64,000 bases of DNA from Ceratotherium simum simum (taxonomy: Eukaryota > Chordata > Mammalia > Perissodactyla > Rhinocerotidae): assembly GCF_000283155.1 (NCBI RefSeq), contig NW_004454207.1, positions 15,227,608 through 15,291,607 on the forward strand, written 5' to 3'. The notes beneath the pieces are model-generated. The model was not told the DNA's origin. It did not search any database and saw nothing but the letters and a program-made list of their open reading frames with translations. The position numbers were made by a program, and so were the translations under genes. Below, piece after piece: positions 32,378 to 44,785 of this stretch; position 1 is the stretch's first letter; each line of letters begins with the position of its first letter.

Positions 32378-32842
32378 TGTTGACACAAAATAACCAATAA
32401 CTATTCTATAGATAAGAGAGATAAGGTGAGTTTTACTTGAGCCAGGGTGAGGATTATAACCTGGAAAGGCCTTTTCCAGAAAGGAAGAAAGCATTCCGAA
32501 GAGGTATGGTTTTCAGTATAGTCTTATACCTTTTTAGAACAAAGAACATACATTAAACCTGCCCAGTATACATATTCATTAAAGTTTCAAAGAGGTATTC
32601 AGTTGCAAATTAGCAGGTCCATATGACCCATCCGATGCCACGAAGGGGACTAATAGGACGTTACCAATAAGGTTTACCAATAGGGCATAGGAGGGGAAGT
32701 ATGCATTCTTATCTTAAGAGAGTGCATTCTTTACTTTAATGGTTAAAGCAGGTGTACAATGTATGTTTGATAGGCCATAAGTCAGGCTTCTTTAGTCAAG
32801 CCGGGTCAGTTTTGAACCCGAATAGTTACCCCATATACCTCA
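32378..32842 (-). mobile_element. solo LTR, different family, antisense
   Basis: The reverse complement begins TGAGGTATATGGGGTAACTA and ends TTTTGTGTCAACA, about 465 bp with TG...CA ends, between two pieces of LINE text. Flanks ATGC and ATAT agree only in part, so the edges are tentative. Unlike the family A LTRs. Confidence 0.5.
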
Positions 32843-33804
32843 ATATATGAAAATCACTTGTCAATGCCAGTGGAGTAATTTCTACAGCAGAGTCAAAACA
32901 AGAAAGCTTTTATCAGGAAATTCTATTCTCTCTAGTCTTTCACAAAGTCAGGAAATAGAAAAATATCGTTGAATGGAAAGAATTCAAGCAATTTATCACT
33001 TTTGTGGTGTGAAGAGCTAATTTTTAAAGTAAGACCCAGAAATAAAATAAAATGAATACCAACTGCATAGATAAGAAGAAATGGCCAACTTAAATAAGAA
33101 TTCATTCTTAATATCTGGAAACTAGGGGTACCAAATATAATTCTTTAAAAAAAAACTGTGTGATATAAAAATACAAAAATCAAAATTCACATAATTTAGG
33201 GTACAACAGTAGAAAACAAAACAAAGAAAACTTAAAGTCACAAAATAAAATAAATGAGCCTTTCAAAAGCAAGAGCAGCCATATCAGTTTTAACAATAAA
33301 CACAAAGGGAATACAATTTATATATAAAAATTAATATGACTCTCAAGGTCAAGGAAAACAAACAAAGCAAAAAACTAAAGAGGCAAACCTATATTGTCTC
33401 AGTAAATGCCTTGAAAGAATTGACTATAAATGAAAACAACAAAGACACATCATGCCTGTGAAACAAAAAGATATACTCACACCATTAACATCAACAATGA
33501 TTTCAAGGTAGAGCTTATTAAGTGGGACAATGAACTCATTTCATGATGATAAACGGTACCCTATGCATTTAACATTACATTTATAAAATAAAGTACCTAA
33601 AAATGCAAGAAGAAAGTGACAGAAACATTAAATTTTTATGTGATTTTTTACACCAATATTTCAATTCTTGATAGATCATAAGCCAAATAAAACAAGAATA
33701 AAAAAATCTAAGTAATATTAAAAATAACTTTGTGTAAAAGTTTTATGTTTAAAATCAATGCCCTACAAAATTAGAATAAATTATTTTTCAGACATCAAAG
33801 AGTG

Positions 33805-34829
33805 TTACATTTACCTGCAGTCAACTGCATTCCAAAAATATTAAATGGAAAATTCCAGAGATAAACAATTCATAAGTTTTAAATTGCATGCTGTTCTGAG
33901 TAGCTTGACGAAATCTCACTCTATTCCACCCGGGACATTGTGAATCAACACTTTATCCAGAATCAACCCATATCAAAGCTGTATGTGCTACCCGCCCGTT
34001 AGTCACTTAGTAGCCATCTCAGTTATCAGATCCACTGTAGTGGAATCGCAGTGCATGTGTTCAAGTTATCTTTGTTTTTCTGAATAATGGCCCCAGAGCA
34101 AAAGAGTAGTGATGCTGGCAGTTAGGATACTCTCTTCCTGTGCCTAATTTATAAATTATACTTTATCATAGGTACGCATGTATAGGAAAAAACATAGTAT
34201 GTACAGGGTTCTGTGGGGAAGGGGAGAATTCCACTCTTTCCCCTTACAATTCTTATGGCTGGTTGAATAAATAAAATGACAACGCAGGTTAACAGAAGAA
34301 AGTCAAAGTTCAATATGTGCACATGGTGAATTCACATAAGCATGAAGAATTTCAAAGGCAAAATGAGGTATATATGTCATTCTGGACTAAGGAGAAGGAG
34401 GCAGGGGTCCAGGCCTTCAAAGGGAAAGGAGGCAATTTGCAGGAAGATGAAAAGAGTTAATATTTGGTAAAAAAATGTTTATTGGGCCATCTACAGACAA
34501 TGGAACACAGAGAGGACTTGGATCAAACAGGCCTTGCTAGATTCCTCCCTATCTACCACACTTAGTTCATATTATACTATAGTTATCTATGGTGACAGCT
34601 CCTTTCTGGAACAGTCCTTCTATCTTAAATTCTTTTAGTAAGGGGGAAGGTCCAAGTTTCTTGCTGAGTCTTTTGTTCTTAAAAATAATCAGCCTGAAAT
34701 AATCCTAAAGCCAAAGAGACACATTTTGGGGTGGCAAATTCTTCTTTCTTACAGTTTGGTACTATCTACAGTTTCAGGCATCCACTGGGGGTCTTAGAGT
34801 GTACCCCCTGTGGATAAGGGGGACTACTG
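33805..34829 (+). mobile_element. Tigger/MER2-type DNA transposon, LTR-split
   Basis: 'GGAAAATTCCAGAGATAAAC' (33848), 'GTTAGTCACTTAGTAGCCAT' (33999) and an ATG at 34087 reading MAPEQKSSDAGS before a stop correspond to the 5' end of Tigger1 and its transposase start. After the LTR, 'GGTACTATCTACAGTTTCAG' and 'GGCATCCACTGGGGGTCTTA' lead to the terminal repeat GGATAAGGGGGACTACTG (34812-34829), followed by the expected TA. The body is deleted as in MER2; it encodes no working transposase. The 5' terminal repeat is not recognisable. Confidence 0.85.
34212..34753 (-). mobile_element. solo LTR, ERV1-type family A, antisense, in Tigger
   Basis: The reverse complement starts TGTAAGAAAGAAGAATTTGCC and ends CCCCTTCCCCACA. 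On the plus strand 'GAGACACATTTTGGGGTGGC' matches the copy at 31383-31868. Flanks GTTC (34208-34211) and GTTT (34754-34757) are a 4-bp duplication with one mismatch, and the Tigger text rejoins across it. Confidence 0.82.
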
Positions 34830-35345
34830 TATACAGATACAAATGACCATATCATATGTCCAATGACAATTGCAATGAATTACAAAATGTAAACATGATG
34901 CAGATAAAACTTTGTGATCACAATGGAATCAAAAACTCAACAAGCATGAAAAGAAGAAACAAACCCAAGAAACAGGATCCTAAATAAATAAGTTAAAGAA
35001 AATGTCAAAACTTCCATTGAAGAATATCCTAAAAATAATGGGAATAAGGACACATATTAATATCTAAGAGAAGGTTATTCTATATAGAGAAGAAAGTTTA
35101 ACCACTAAGCACTTCCAATGACAATAAACTGCAAACCAAATTAATAAGACCTCATTTAAAAATGTTAGAAAAGAAAAACAAAATGAATATAAAGAAATCA
35201 GAAGAAAAGTATTTATACAGATTTAACACATATAAAAGTGGAAATCTTCTCTTTACAACACACAAAACAGTAGCATTGAAAAATAATTTTCAAGCAACAT
35301 GCATAAGCTAGCCTAATTAAACAAGGTTCATCAAAGGAAAGAAGC

Positions 35346-37079
35346 AAGACTAAACTAAAACTTATAATATGCTGGCAAGCCCAGTCTAGAGTTTTCTATT
35401 ATTTCAAATTTACTATCCTCTCCAATAACCTTTAAAGGAGAACCAGAGTAAGTTGCAAGCAAGGAGTGGTTGGATATTAGTTGTTCCTATATATTACTTT
35501 TTAGTCATTGAAAATCTAAATTTCCCTAAGGGCATCGTTATTACTATTATTTTGGCATAAACTCTTTATCAGAGCATATAGTTTTACTTTTATTGTTCAC
35601 CATCAAAGTGAGGGAGGAAGAGAGGGGTAGAAGACATTTTCGTGAAAAGAGAGCTCTCCCTTCCCCTCCTCTCTCCCTCATTCTTTTGAAATCTCTTTCC
35701 TAAGAAATCCATTTAACTTTAAGCTTTGGCTGATGCCTGGTCACTTCTAGCATGCTAGGAAAAGAATCGTCACGCTGACAGGGGTAATTGACCCTAATCA
35801 TCAGGAGAAGGTAGGACTGCTTTGTGTCTTAGAGATGCGGAAGGAGCGCTAAAGACTGCGGTGTTCCTCACAGTTAGTCTCTTATTGACTTTTATGGGGA
35901 AGAGAAAGCACCTTACAGTAGGGATTTATTGTAAGGTACAGTTGGGTGAGGGAATAAAAACAGTGCAGAGAGGATAAAAGCACACTGCCTGGAAGACAAT
36001 TTGAGATTTTTCCCATGTATGATGAAAGCTGATTCTTGAGATCTGGTTGGAAAAGGCAGAATATCAGATGAGAGAAAAATATCACTAATTTTCCCATTCT
36101 GACGAAGTATGTGTGCCTTGATACATTTTTCTCTGTATTTTTAATGAATACCATTTGTGATCAATTGGATATACAATTCTTATTTTTTGTTATAAAAGTT
36201 ATTTCTAAAAATATGAAAAATATGGGAAATTATAATGATGAAAAACCATCACGCAAAATCCCACCACCCAGGTATAATGGCCCAGCATTTTGGTGCATTT
36301 CTTTATTATCCCTATTGTTGCATATTTTTATATAGTTTATAACATTCAGAATATACTGAACTTTTAAAAAGATTTAACTTGGGAATATTCATAAATCTTA
36401 CAGTGAAGATTTTTAAATGATAGGGACAAACATAAAATAACAAAAATGGCTCAACTCATCTGATACAATATTTAAAGTCACAGAAAATCATTACATGTCT
36501 CTAACAAGAGTGAGGCTGTTATAATTTTCTATTAAAGTGTGCTTTTGTGGATAGAGAGAAAACTCATTTGGGGTGCAATTTCATCCAGCAAAGTCTCCAA
36601 AACAGTTTAGTCATTATTACCAATTACTGGTTTAGGATAGCAAGAGTAATTAGTTTATGTCATCCTCAAAAATAACAAGATTTTCCCACTAAACAATGAG
36701 ATGAGATACACATGAGATTAAACAAAATAAAAAAAGCCAGCAAATAAAAAACCTTCTAGTACTAGACCAATCCTGTAATTATTATAGGAAGATAACTTCA
36801 GCAAACATTGAGAAACATTCTCTTTGAGCTGCAGAACTCATCTGCCAATAAATCATCCAGAGATACATTGCATTTAGGGCATTCAGCCTGTTAAGGAAAG
36901 TCAACTTATGTCACGATTTAACTAGCCTGAAATTTAGTATTAATTAATTTTGGAAAAAGTCTTCAAGTAGTATTTTGAAGAAAGATGCACGGGTAGTATA
37001 TTTTCGAAACTCTTAACTCTTCAAAGATTAAATTCTTTGTCTCCGTGAACGAAAAACAATTTATCTTAGCTATGAGATT
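35346..37079. other. no recognised feature
   Basis: Mixed anonymous sequence. The part at 35600-36000 has somewhat higher GC, but I see no coding frame over 100 codons and no repeat I can name. Confidence 0.5.
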
Positions 37080-37560
37080 CTCAGGTCACCACATTTTCCC
37101 CCTAGGAAGTCTATAAGTATGAATTCATTGTCTTCTGGTACATCATATTGGAAAAAAAAAAAGGTCTAAAGGCAGTCTTGTTTTCATTCTTTTGTAGGTA
37201 ATCTCTTTTTTTTCTCTCTCTCTCTTCCTGGATGTTTATAGGTGTTTACACTCAACTTTGTAATGTATCCCATTTGGCAAAGTATCTAGATGTAGCTTTC
37301 CTTACATTGATTTTGCTGCAGTTCAGTGACTGTTTTGATCTTCACCCTTGGGTCTTTTTTGTTATTGTTCAAGAAGCAACTTTTCATCAATTGTAACATT
37401 GATCAATTGGTTATTGTTTCTTTGTTATTTGTTTCTTCATCCATCTCTATTTTCTATTTACATTATCCACTCTTGTCAGCACAATCATCTTTGTATATAG
37501 TAATCTCTTTGTCTTTTTCTCAACATTTTAGAACTTCTCAAGCAACTCATGTACAATAGA
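37080..37560 (-). repeat. probable L1M, antisense
   Basis: T-rich plus strand with 'TCATTCTTTTGTAGGTAATC', 'AGTATCTAGATGTAGCTTTC' (37281) and 'TTGATTTTGCTGCAGTTCAG' resembles the reverse complement of an L1M region (tatgatgtatctagatgtgg). Diverged. A TC-rich run lies at 37203-37228. Confidence 0.45.
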
Positions 37561-38245
37561 GCATTGCAATGAAAACCTGGCCTTACTGTTCATTAGAATT
37601 GCCCTGGTTCATACTGCCTAATTCAGAGATTGTTGTGAAAAATAAATAATACAGAAAAAATAAAACAAGGGGGCTTATCACTGAATAAATGCATGTGAGT
37701 ATCCACAATATTGTATATTCTGTTCTTTACTTTTTTCCAAAATGGATTTGTAAACTGCTACTCAATTTTATTTGCCCTGCAAGCTTTTCTTATTTCTAAT
37801 TTTATCTTGTTTCATTGAATTTTATCCACGTTTTTTTTCCAGTTAATCTTGTCTTTTCACTTGAGCCTGGTGAATCCTGGCTTTCTTATACTTTAGTATA
37901 TAGCATTTGTCTTGTGTTTTTTCTGAATATCAAGTATTTCTGAAATGTTAGTTGGAATTATGGGGGCTATTATTTCCAGATGTATGCTCTACCTTTGAAC
38001 TTTCAGGATTGTTTCCCCTCTTCTCAAGAATATACTTACAGGACCACCTATCTTTGCTTTCCCCCACAGAGATGGGTTGGATTAGGTACAAGGAATTTAT
38101 ATTTAATTCTTCCAGAAACTCTTCTTCCAGATAGACCAAGCTGCTACAACTCAGCTCAATTTTATAGCTCCTTCTCTAATAGGAACAGGGGTACAAATTA
38201 ACAAAAAATTCTTCTTTAAATAGTCATGGCTATTACACTCTAGAG
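37561..38245. other. unassigned, perhaps more antisense L1
   Basis: T-rich on the plus strand to about 37940, then neutral. Short overlapping frames at 37948-38201 occur on both strands without recognisable domains. Confidence 0.35.
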
Positions 38246-38465
38246 TAGTGGTTCTCATTCGGTGGTGATTTTGCCCCCCCACAGAACATTTAGCAATGTC
38301 TCGAGACATTTTTGGTTGTTCCAACTGGGTGGAGGTGGGTGGCACTGCCACTTAGCAGGTAAGAGCCAGAGATACTACTGAAAACTCCCTGCAACATACA
38401 GAATACTCCACAACAAATAATTATCTGGCCCCAAATGTCAGTAGTGCTGAGGATGATAAACCCTG
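38246..38465 (+). mobile_element. MER5A-like hAT element
   Basis: Starts TAGTGGTTCTCATTCGGTGG, passes 'TTTAGCAATGTCTCGAGACA' and 'AATTATCTGGCCCCAAATGT', and ends GATGATAAACCCTG. Flanks CTCTAGAG (38238-38245) and CTCTTAAG (38466-38473) agree at 6 of 8 positions, fitting the 8-bp duplication of hAT elements. Confidence 0.9.
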
Positions 38466-38503
38466 CTCTTAAGCTTATTGCTCTCTTCTACCTTAATGAT
38501 TTT

Positions 38504-38826
38504 TTTTTAAGAGGAGGTTTTTTTTGTTTTTTTTTTTTTTGTGAGGAAGATCAACCCTGAGCTAACATCCATGCTAATCCTCCTCTTTTTGCTGAGGAAG
38601 ACTGGCTCTGAGCTAACATCTATTGCCAATCCTCCTCCTCCCCTCCCCCCACAAAGCCCCCATAGATAGTTGTATGTCATAGTTGCATGTCCTTCTAGTT
38701 GCTGTATGTGGGACGTGGCCTCAGCGTGGCCGGAGAAGCGGTGCCTCGGTGCGCGCTCGGGATCTGAACCCCGGGCCGCCAGTAGCGGAGCAAACGCACT
38801 TAACCGCTAAGCCACGGGGCCGGCCC
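38504..38826 (-). mobile_element. ERE SINE, antisense, composite-tail form
   Basis: Head at 38826 (GGGCCGGCCC on the minus strand), with the module around 'ACTATGACATACAACTATC' and then the two GATGTTAGC-type repeats and a long T-run at the left. The 11-bp duplication TTAATGATTTT flanks it (38493-38503, 38827-38837) exactly. Same structure as the copy at 529-855. Confidence 0.95.
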
Positions 38827-38837
38827 TTAATGATTTT

Positions 38838-40019
38838 AAGGACAAATTTCACAGGTTTAAGACACTTGTGAATGAGTAGGAACTATGACTCCACATAGAT
38901 TATTTTTTCCTTAGGAAATTTTCAGCCTGATTGTGCAGATTCTGACAACAATTCACAACCCGTTTCAAACTGTCAAGACCTTTTGATCAAATACTTTATT
39001 GAAATCTTCAACAGAGACAGGGTTTGAGAGATCAAAGTTCACTTTATTTTAAATAAAATTTCTGTGATGTATCAGAAAATTAGACAAGATGTTCTCAAAG
39101 AACTGAAATGCCAGTTTGGCTGGAGAAAACATTTCAAAAGTGACAAATAACATTTGAGCTCAGACATGCTAATCTGAGGGAAAAAGTGAAGTCTTCTCTG
39201 AACTTGTTCTTTTTGAACAGCTGAAGTTTGAAAAAGAATAGCTAGACTTTTATCTGCTAAATAGACATAAAAGCTTTTTAACCAAGCGATGAAGAGGAAA
39301 CAGATAAAACTATTAAGCAGTAACTAAAATAGATTTACTGAAATTATTTGAGGCGAGTCAAAATAATTGCTGCTTTTTAGAAAATTTATCTTCCTCTATT
39401 CCGTCAAACATTAGTTAGAATGATTCAGCATCAATCTAAGCAAAGCAAGCCCAGAGGGAGGGAAGGAAAGGATAAAACATGGGGGAAGAGTAAGGCTAGG
39501 ATGTCAGAGTCTACATAGCTTTAGAGACAATTAATTTAGTGAAATAAAGTAAATGCTGGAATCATGTAGATACAGCTAGAAACAAAAAAGACAGTAACAT
39601 TGCATTCAAAATAGCTAGCTATATACAGTACAGTATCCTAATCTAACAGTCAGACACACCATAAACTTTAATGGAGTCGTTTGGTGGTTGTACATTTGTC
39701 TCCCTAAAACTTTAAGTGTATCATATCTATCATCATTAACTTTAATGGAAAATCCACAAGGGTCTGGGGCGTAAGTATGGATAATTGCTTGGTGACAACA
39801 GGAAAACCGTGTGTAGGTGGAAAATCTTGTTAACTACTAGAGTATAATTTTATATTTAAAAACAAAAATAAGTAATTGACATGATGTGATCTATAACAAG
39901 GAAAATTGGAAAAAATCACTTTAGCAGACAGAAAGACTCAACATAGTCATTAACAAGGAAGGATGTGTAGAATGGATTGTGAGCGTTTGTGTAAATCAGA
40001 ATTGGCCATATATTGAAAT
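38838..40019. other. no recognised feature
   Basis: Anonymous AT-rich sequence with no repeat I can name; LINE-like text begins only near 40020. Confidence 0.5.
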
Positions 40020-40925
40020 ATCTACTATTATAAATGTGACAATTTTTCCCAAATTAATCTATAGATCCATTAAATTTACAATAAAAATCCCAGTAGGTTT
40101 TAATTTAGTTTTCTTTTTCTTTTTCTTTTTGTGAGGAAGATTGGCCATGAGCTAACATCTGTTGCCAAACTTCCTCTTTTTGGTGAGGAAGATTGGCACT
40201 GGGCCAACATCCGTGCCCATCTTCCTCTACTTTATATGTGGGATGCCTGCCACAGCATGGCTTGATGAGTGGTGTGTATGTCTGCGCCCGGGATCCGAAC
40301 CTGCAAACTCTGGCCCACTGAAGCAGAGCACATGAACTTGACCACTATGCCACCGGGCTGGCACCTGGTTTTCTTTTTTTGCAAGTGGAAATTAACCAGC
40401 TGATTCTAAAATTTATATGGGAAAAGAAAACCCAAATAGATCTTAACAACCTGGGAGAACTTATTGTATATCAAGACTTATTACAGAGCTGCATATGACA
40501 GCATGGTATTGGGCAATGAATAGACTAAATATATTGGATTATACTCATGCAATGGGTGAACACAATGAAGATGAAGAAGCTACTGCTCCTTACATTACTA
40601 AGGATGAATCTCATAAAAATAATGTGGAGCAAAAACATCCATCCACAAAAGGATATATACTGGACGATTTCATTATATCAAGTTCAAAAATAAGGAAAAC
40701 TAATTTATGCTGTTAAATCAATGACAGTGGTAACCATTCAGTAAGGAAGAAATTATAGAGATAAGGATGGGGCATAAAGGAGTAATTAATAATATTTCAT
40801 TTAATTTTTAGAATGGGTGGTGTTCACACAAGCATGATCACTTTGTGATATTCACTGGGATGTATACTCAGGAGTGGTGATCATGTCTTTAAGAATTCCA
40901 CACTTAAATTTTAAAAAACAAAATA
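40020..40925 (+). repeat. L1M ORF2 3' part, split by an ERE
   Basis: 'CCAAATTAATCTATAGATCC' (40049) and 'AAAAATCCCAGTAGG' lie before the ERE. 'CAGCTGATTCTAAAATTTAT' (40398), 'GCATGGTATTGGGCAATGAA' (40500) and 3' UTR text follow it. These are consecutive parts of L1 ORF2. A 73-codon frame (40495-40716) is a remnant. Confidence 0.8.
40119..40365 (-). mobile_element. ERE SINE, antisense, in L1M
   Basis: Head at 40365, B-box region around 40290 (GGATCCGAACC on the plus strand), two GATGTTAGC/GATGTTGGC tail repeats, and a T-rich left end. Flanks TAGTTTTCTTTTTC and TGGTTTTCTTTTTT probably represent the duplication. Confidence 0.92.
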
Positions 40926-41379
40926 AAGGGCCTTCTACTGGCCTATAAGGAACAATTTGTTTCAGTTGCAAATGTATCAAATATAATAAAAATAATCAAC
41001 GAGTTCATACTGTTGCTCAAAAAATCCTTATTGATCACCACTGGATGCTGCTAGGGCACAATTTCATTGCTCTGAAAATTGATAAACAAAAGAAAATAAT
41101 CCAAAGTTATCCTCCATTTCCCATACAAACTCTATGTCAGAGTAATCAAATACTTGATGAGGGAAGTTCTTCTTCATAAGAGAATTTCAGCTAATAAATA
41201 CAGAAAGAATGATAGTATTATAAAATTGCAATTTTAAAGTCTGATGAAATAATGGAAGTAGGCAATAAACTTCAACGGATGCTCAATCCTTTAAGTAAAG
41301 TTGTGACGGAGAAATTTAAATTGAGAGGATAACACTGATACCACATGAATCCAGTGATCAGTTTTAGCATAACTAATAG

Positions 41380-41935
41380 TTGGACAACCCTACATTATGT
41401 ATCTACTGATAGGATACAATAGGAAATACACGGTACCACCTATAAGATATCTTGTCAAAATCTTGTTCCCAAATATAATAAAGCCTATAGATCTATCTGA
41501 AGTTTGAATTATGGGGGGTAATATGTAGAATAGAAAGTGAAAGCACACCATGAGAAAAGAAAAGTGAAATTTAGAATAGAGTTCTTTTTAGAGAACACAT
41601 GATCTGGTTTATCCAACAAATCAATGGCATTAAAAAAAATGAGGACAGTGCTATAGAATAAAAGAAACTTTAGAGACCTAGTAACCAGATGTAGTGTATG
41701 GAATTTATTTGAATCCCAATTTAAAAGAAAAAAATATTTAAAATCGCCTTTGAGATGATGAGGGAAACTTGAATATGGATTGAGTAGTAGTTGATATTAA
41801 GGTACAATCATTAGTTAAGTATGACAGTGGCATGGTGAATGTGTTATTGTAAAGGCCCTGATCAGTCAGAGATGCCAAATGAAAAATTTACAGTTGAAAT
41901 GACATGATATCTTTGTTTTGTTTTTAACTTCACAA
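41380..41935 (+). repeat. L1M 3' UTR
   Basis: 'CCAACAAATCAATGGCATTA' (41615), 'ATAAAAGAAACTTTAGAGAC', 'GAAACTTGAATATGGATTGA' (41764), 'GATATTAAGGTACAATCATT' and 'ACAGTTGAAATGACATGATA' follow an L1M 3' UTR closely in order. Confidence 0.7.
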
Positions 41936-41945
41936 AATTTTTGCT

Positions 41946-41966
41946 TACACACACACACACACACAT
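41946..41966. repeat. (CA)n microsatellite
   Basis: Ten uninterrupted CA units followed by TCATATATATAG. Confidence 0.92.
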
Positions 41967-42774
41967 CATATATATAGGCATTGATTTCCACAAAGTTTCA
42001 CCACACAACCTGTTAATAAAGCTGTACTAAGTTTGTTCAAAATCATTTCAGTCAGGGAGAACACTGTATTGATATAGTCTTAGCGGTGTCTCAGGCTCGA
42101 GTGGTTTAAGGCAGAGAACTGAATGGGATTGGGCAAAGTTCATAATAGAATAATTTAGGGCTAGTGGACAGAGCGAGGCAGCAAGGGCCTTAATGCAAGT
42201 TTTTTTAAGTAAATTGTTATTTAATAAGTGAGCTATTTGCCTAGATGAACAGACTATTATCTTTGATAAACTGATTTGTAGGAATTTTCTGAAGCAAACA
42301 ATAAAGTTATTTATTAATTTCCAGTCTTATCTTTCCAGAGCAAAAGTTTCCTGGAGAGAAAAGAAAGCAACTAAGTCATGTTTATATAGATGATCTTGGT
42401 TCTCAGGAAATAGATAAACAAGATTTGCAAATGTTGATAACTGTTGAGGTTACATATGAGTCTAAAGAGTCAGTTAATTTTATTTTTCTCTATAGTTCTG
42501 TATTAATTGGAAATTCCCATAATAGAAAGCTTTTGTAAGTGGTCATGTTGAGATCCTCCTCTTTCATAAAATCTAAGGAAGTCACTTGGTTACGAATGAA
42601 CATTTGGAAAACTAAGGAAAGAACTGGTTACAAGGATTGGGCAAGAAAGGGTCTGGATAAACATCAGGAATAACAGGAAATGTGTTAATATGAAGGTTAG
42701 AAAACAGTTATCTGAAGTGGATTCTTTTAATTGAAACAACTGCAAATTGGTATTTTAGCTAATTTTTGAGTTCT
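41967..42774. other. no recognised feature
   Basis: Anonymous AT-rich sequence. Confidence 0.5.
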
Positions 42775-42975
42775 TAATATATACCAGATATCTGTTAAAT
42801 GCATAATGTCAATTATATCATTTGTTTCTCACAAAAGCTCTGTGATATAGGAATTCTTAGTGGCAGTATCTTACAGTTGACTATACTAATACTCAGCAAG
42901 ATTCAGTCCTGTGTCCAAGATCATCAAGCTAGAAATTGGTGAAATAAGATTCGAAGACAGACTCTTTTGGATCTA
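42775..42975 (-). repeat. MIR SINE, antisense
   Basis: 'ATCATTTGTTTCTCACAAAA', 'GCTCTGTGATATAGGAATTC' and 'GTCCAAGATCATCAAGCTAG' (42914) are the reverse complement of MIR. Confidence 0.7.
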
Positions 42976-44557
42976 AAAACTGAGAGCTAAATTGCTGCAA
43001 TAAACTAGTTTAACTTCACAAAATGGAATGGAGAGTTTTTACCTAAATTATTATTTTCAGTTTTTAGGGTATAAAAACCTAATGCGTCATATGGAAGCCA
43101 GGGCTTCTGAATGTGTCCAGCATACTTTGAGAAGAAAGTTTGACCCCAAGACCTATCTAAAGAGAATGGAAGTAACTCCAGATAAACGGTGTTTATGCTT
43201 AAATGCTCAAGTTGGACAAATACATTGCAGCTGAATTTCAGTTACAGTCTTGATAAATGGATGAGGGCCCCTGACTTTGAACTACCAGTACTTAGAAGCA
43301 CCTGAGAATGTGGTCATTTGTCAACATTACTGCTTGCTTTGGTTTTAGAAACACAAGCAATGTGCTCATGCACTGATATTAGTGCATACAAAATGTGCAA
43401 TCTATCATCATCATCAATAAATATTTATGGAGCACTCGGTGTATGTAAGCTAGTTTGAGAAGTTGCAATGGGAATTTATATGGCGTAGAGAAACCATCCT
43501 ATTGTGTTCTCCCGTCCTTTCCTTTTCAGCCATATGTAATGATTCTAAGAACTGTGAATGTTGAAAAAATATACTTACTCATCAGAAATCTGATAATTTT
43601 AGAAAACTGAAAATACCTTTTTGCCCCCTGTTATGATGTATACTGGGTTCAAGATATTCCATGGTCATGATTCTTTTGTAAACAAGGTGGGGTTTTAAAA
43701 TATGACTTAAATAAGTGATCAATCAGGCATTAGATTGGAGATCATCACTCTGTTTGCATTTGGGAAAAATGGGAAGAAATATAAGAGATGTTTTCACTTG
43801 AAGATACTGCCAGCTATAGCATACCATTTTCAGTAGAAATGCAAAGGAAGATGCTTGTTTGTTTTCTTCTGGGCACTTAAATTGTAAACATATCCTGAAT
43901 CAGTGATCAGTTAGTTCTGCTATGGCTTAGATCTCACAACCTTATTTATTAAGCAAATATTAGTTTTACCTGATGCAATCCCTATACAAATGAATGACAA
44001 AGGCGTTTTAATTTCATTTTTGCCAAGGAGAGTTTTATAACAGTACTTGTTTAAAATATGTTGTAATATGTCTACTTTTCAGCAGAATTGGTGTTGGCCA
44101 AAAAAGACAGCTAATTGGGTTACTAGGCAACATATGCTAACTAATAGTTTTAGTTTTAAGACAGTCATTAGCAATTAACTTCTCTCACTGCATTTTAACC
44201 AAATGACTGTCAACTCATATCTAAATTTGAAATTGGGAGAGTGGATTACAAGTTTTAATGTATTTCTTTATTTCAAGGTGTTGTTGACGTCAACTTAATA
44301 ACCGTCTTCCAGGCCTTGAGTAGAAGAGATGCAGTATAAACACCATCAAAGATTAACATTGATTATAATATAGTTTCCAAAACAGAAAAGTTAAAATAGA
44401 TAAAAATATGACATATATGGACCAACATTTCCTATTTTGGGTAGGGTCAGACGTTAAAATGAAATTACCCATAGTCTGTTAGCTTTTGAAGGCTACTTTT
44501 GGCTAAGAGTAGAGCAGAGAAAAATCAGCAATACCACCTATACTTGCATCATCAGAT
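42976..44557. other. no recognised feature; possible short L2 end
   Basis: 'CAATAAATATTTATGGAGCA' near 43416 looks like an antisense L2 end but is under 80 bp. A 68-codon frame at 43028 has no recognisable domain. Confidence 0.4.
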
Positions 44558-44785
44558 AACTAATAATAATAGCTAATATTTATTGAGTTCTTAACACGTA
44601 CCAGTAATTTTTCTAAGTGCCTTCCATTTACCCTCTCATTTAATTTATGATCATATGGAGTGGGTACTATTCTTTTCCTGATATGCAAATGAGGAATCCT
44701 AAAGTTCAAATGTAGTAAGTGAGGAGCTAGAAAGTAAAAGTAAAAAGATATAACTCCAGAGACTGTGTTTTTGGCCACTATGCTC
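44558..44785 (-). repeat. MIR SINE, antisense
   Basis: 'AGCTAATATTTATTGAGTTC' (44571), 'CCCTCTCATTTAATTTATGA', 'GGGTACTATTCTTTTCCTGA' and 'GCAAATGAGGAATCCTAAAG' follow the reverse MIR consensus; near full length. Confidence 0.82.

Larger units (their letters stand above)
31876..35345 (+). repeat. old L1/HAL1 LINE, with three insertions
   Basis: Sense, A-rich LINE text. Around 32040-32330, 'ATTCAGCAGAGAAGGACAAA', 'GAAATGAAGGAAAACATAAA' and 'ATCATGCAGAGAGAATCAGG' match the ORF1 region of HAL1/L1. 33000-33790 and 34835-35345 continue with ORF2-like A-rich text. It is interrupted by an LTR at 32378-32842 and a Tigger element from about 33805, which itself holds another LTR. Confidence 0.6.

Noticed and set aside
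35600..36040. Possible gene remnant in a slightly GC-richer patch
   Set aside because: No frame gives a recognisable protein segment and no splice or poly-A layout stands out.
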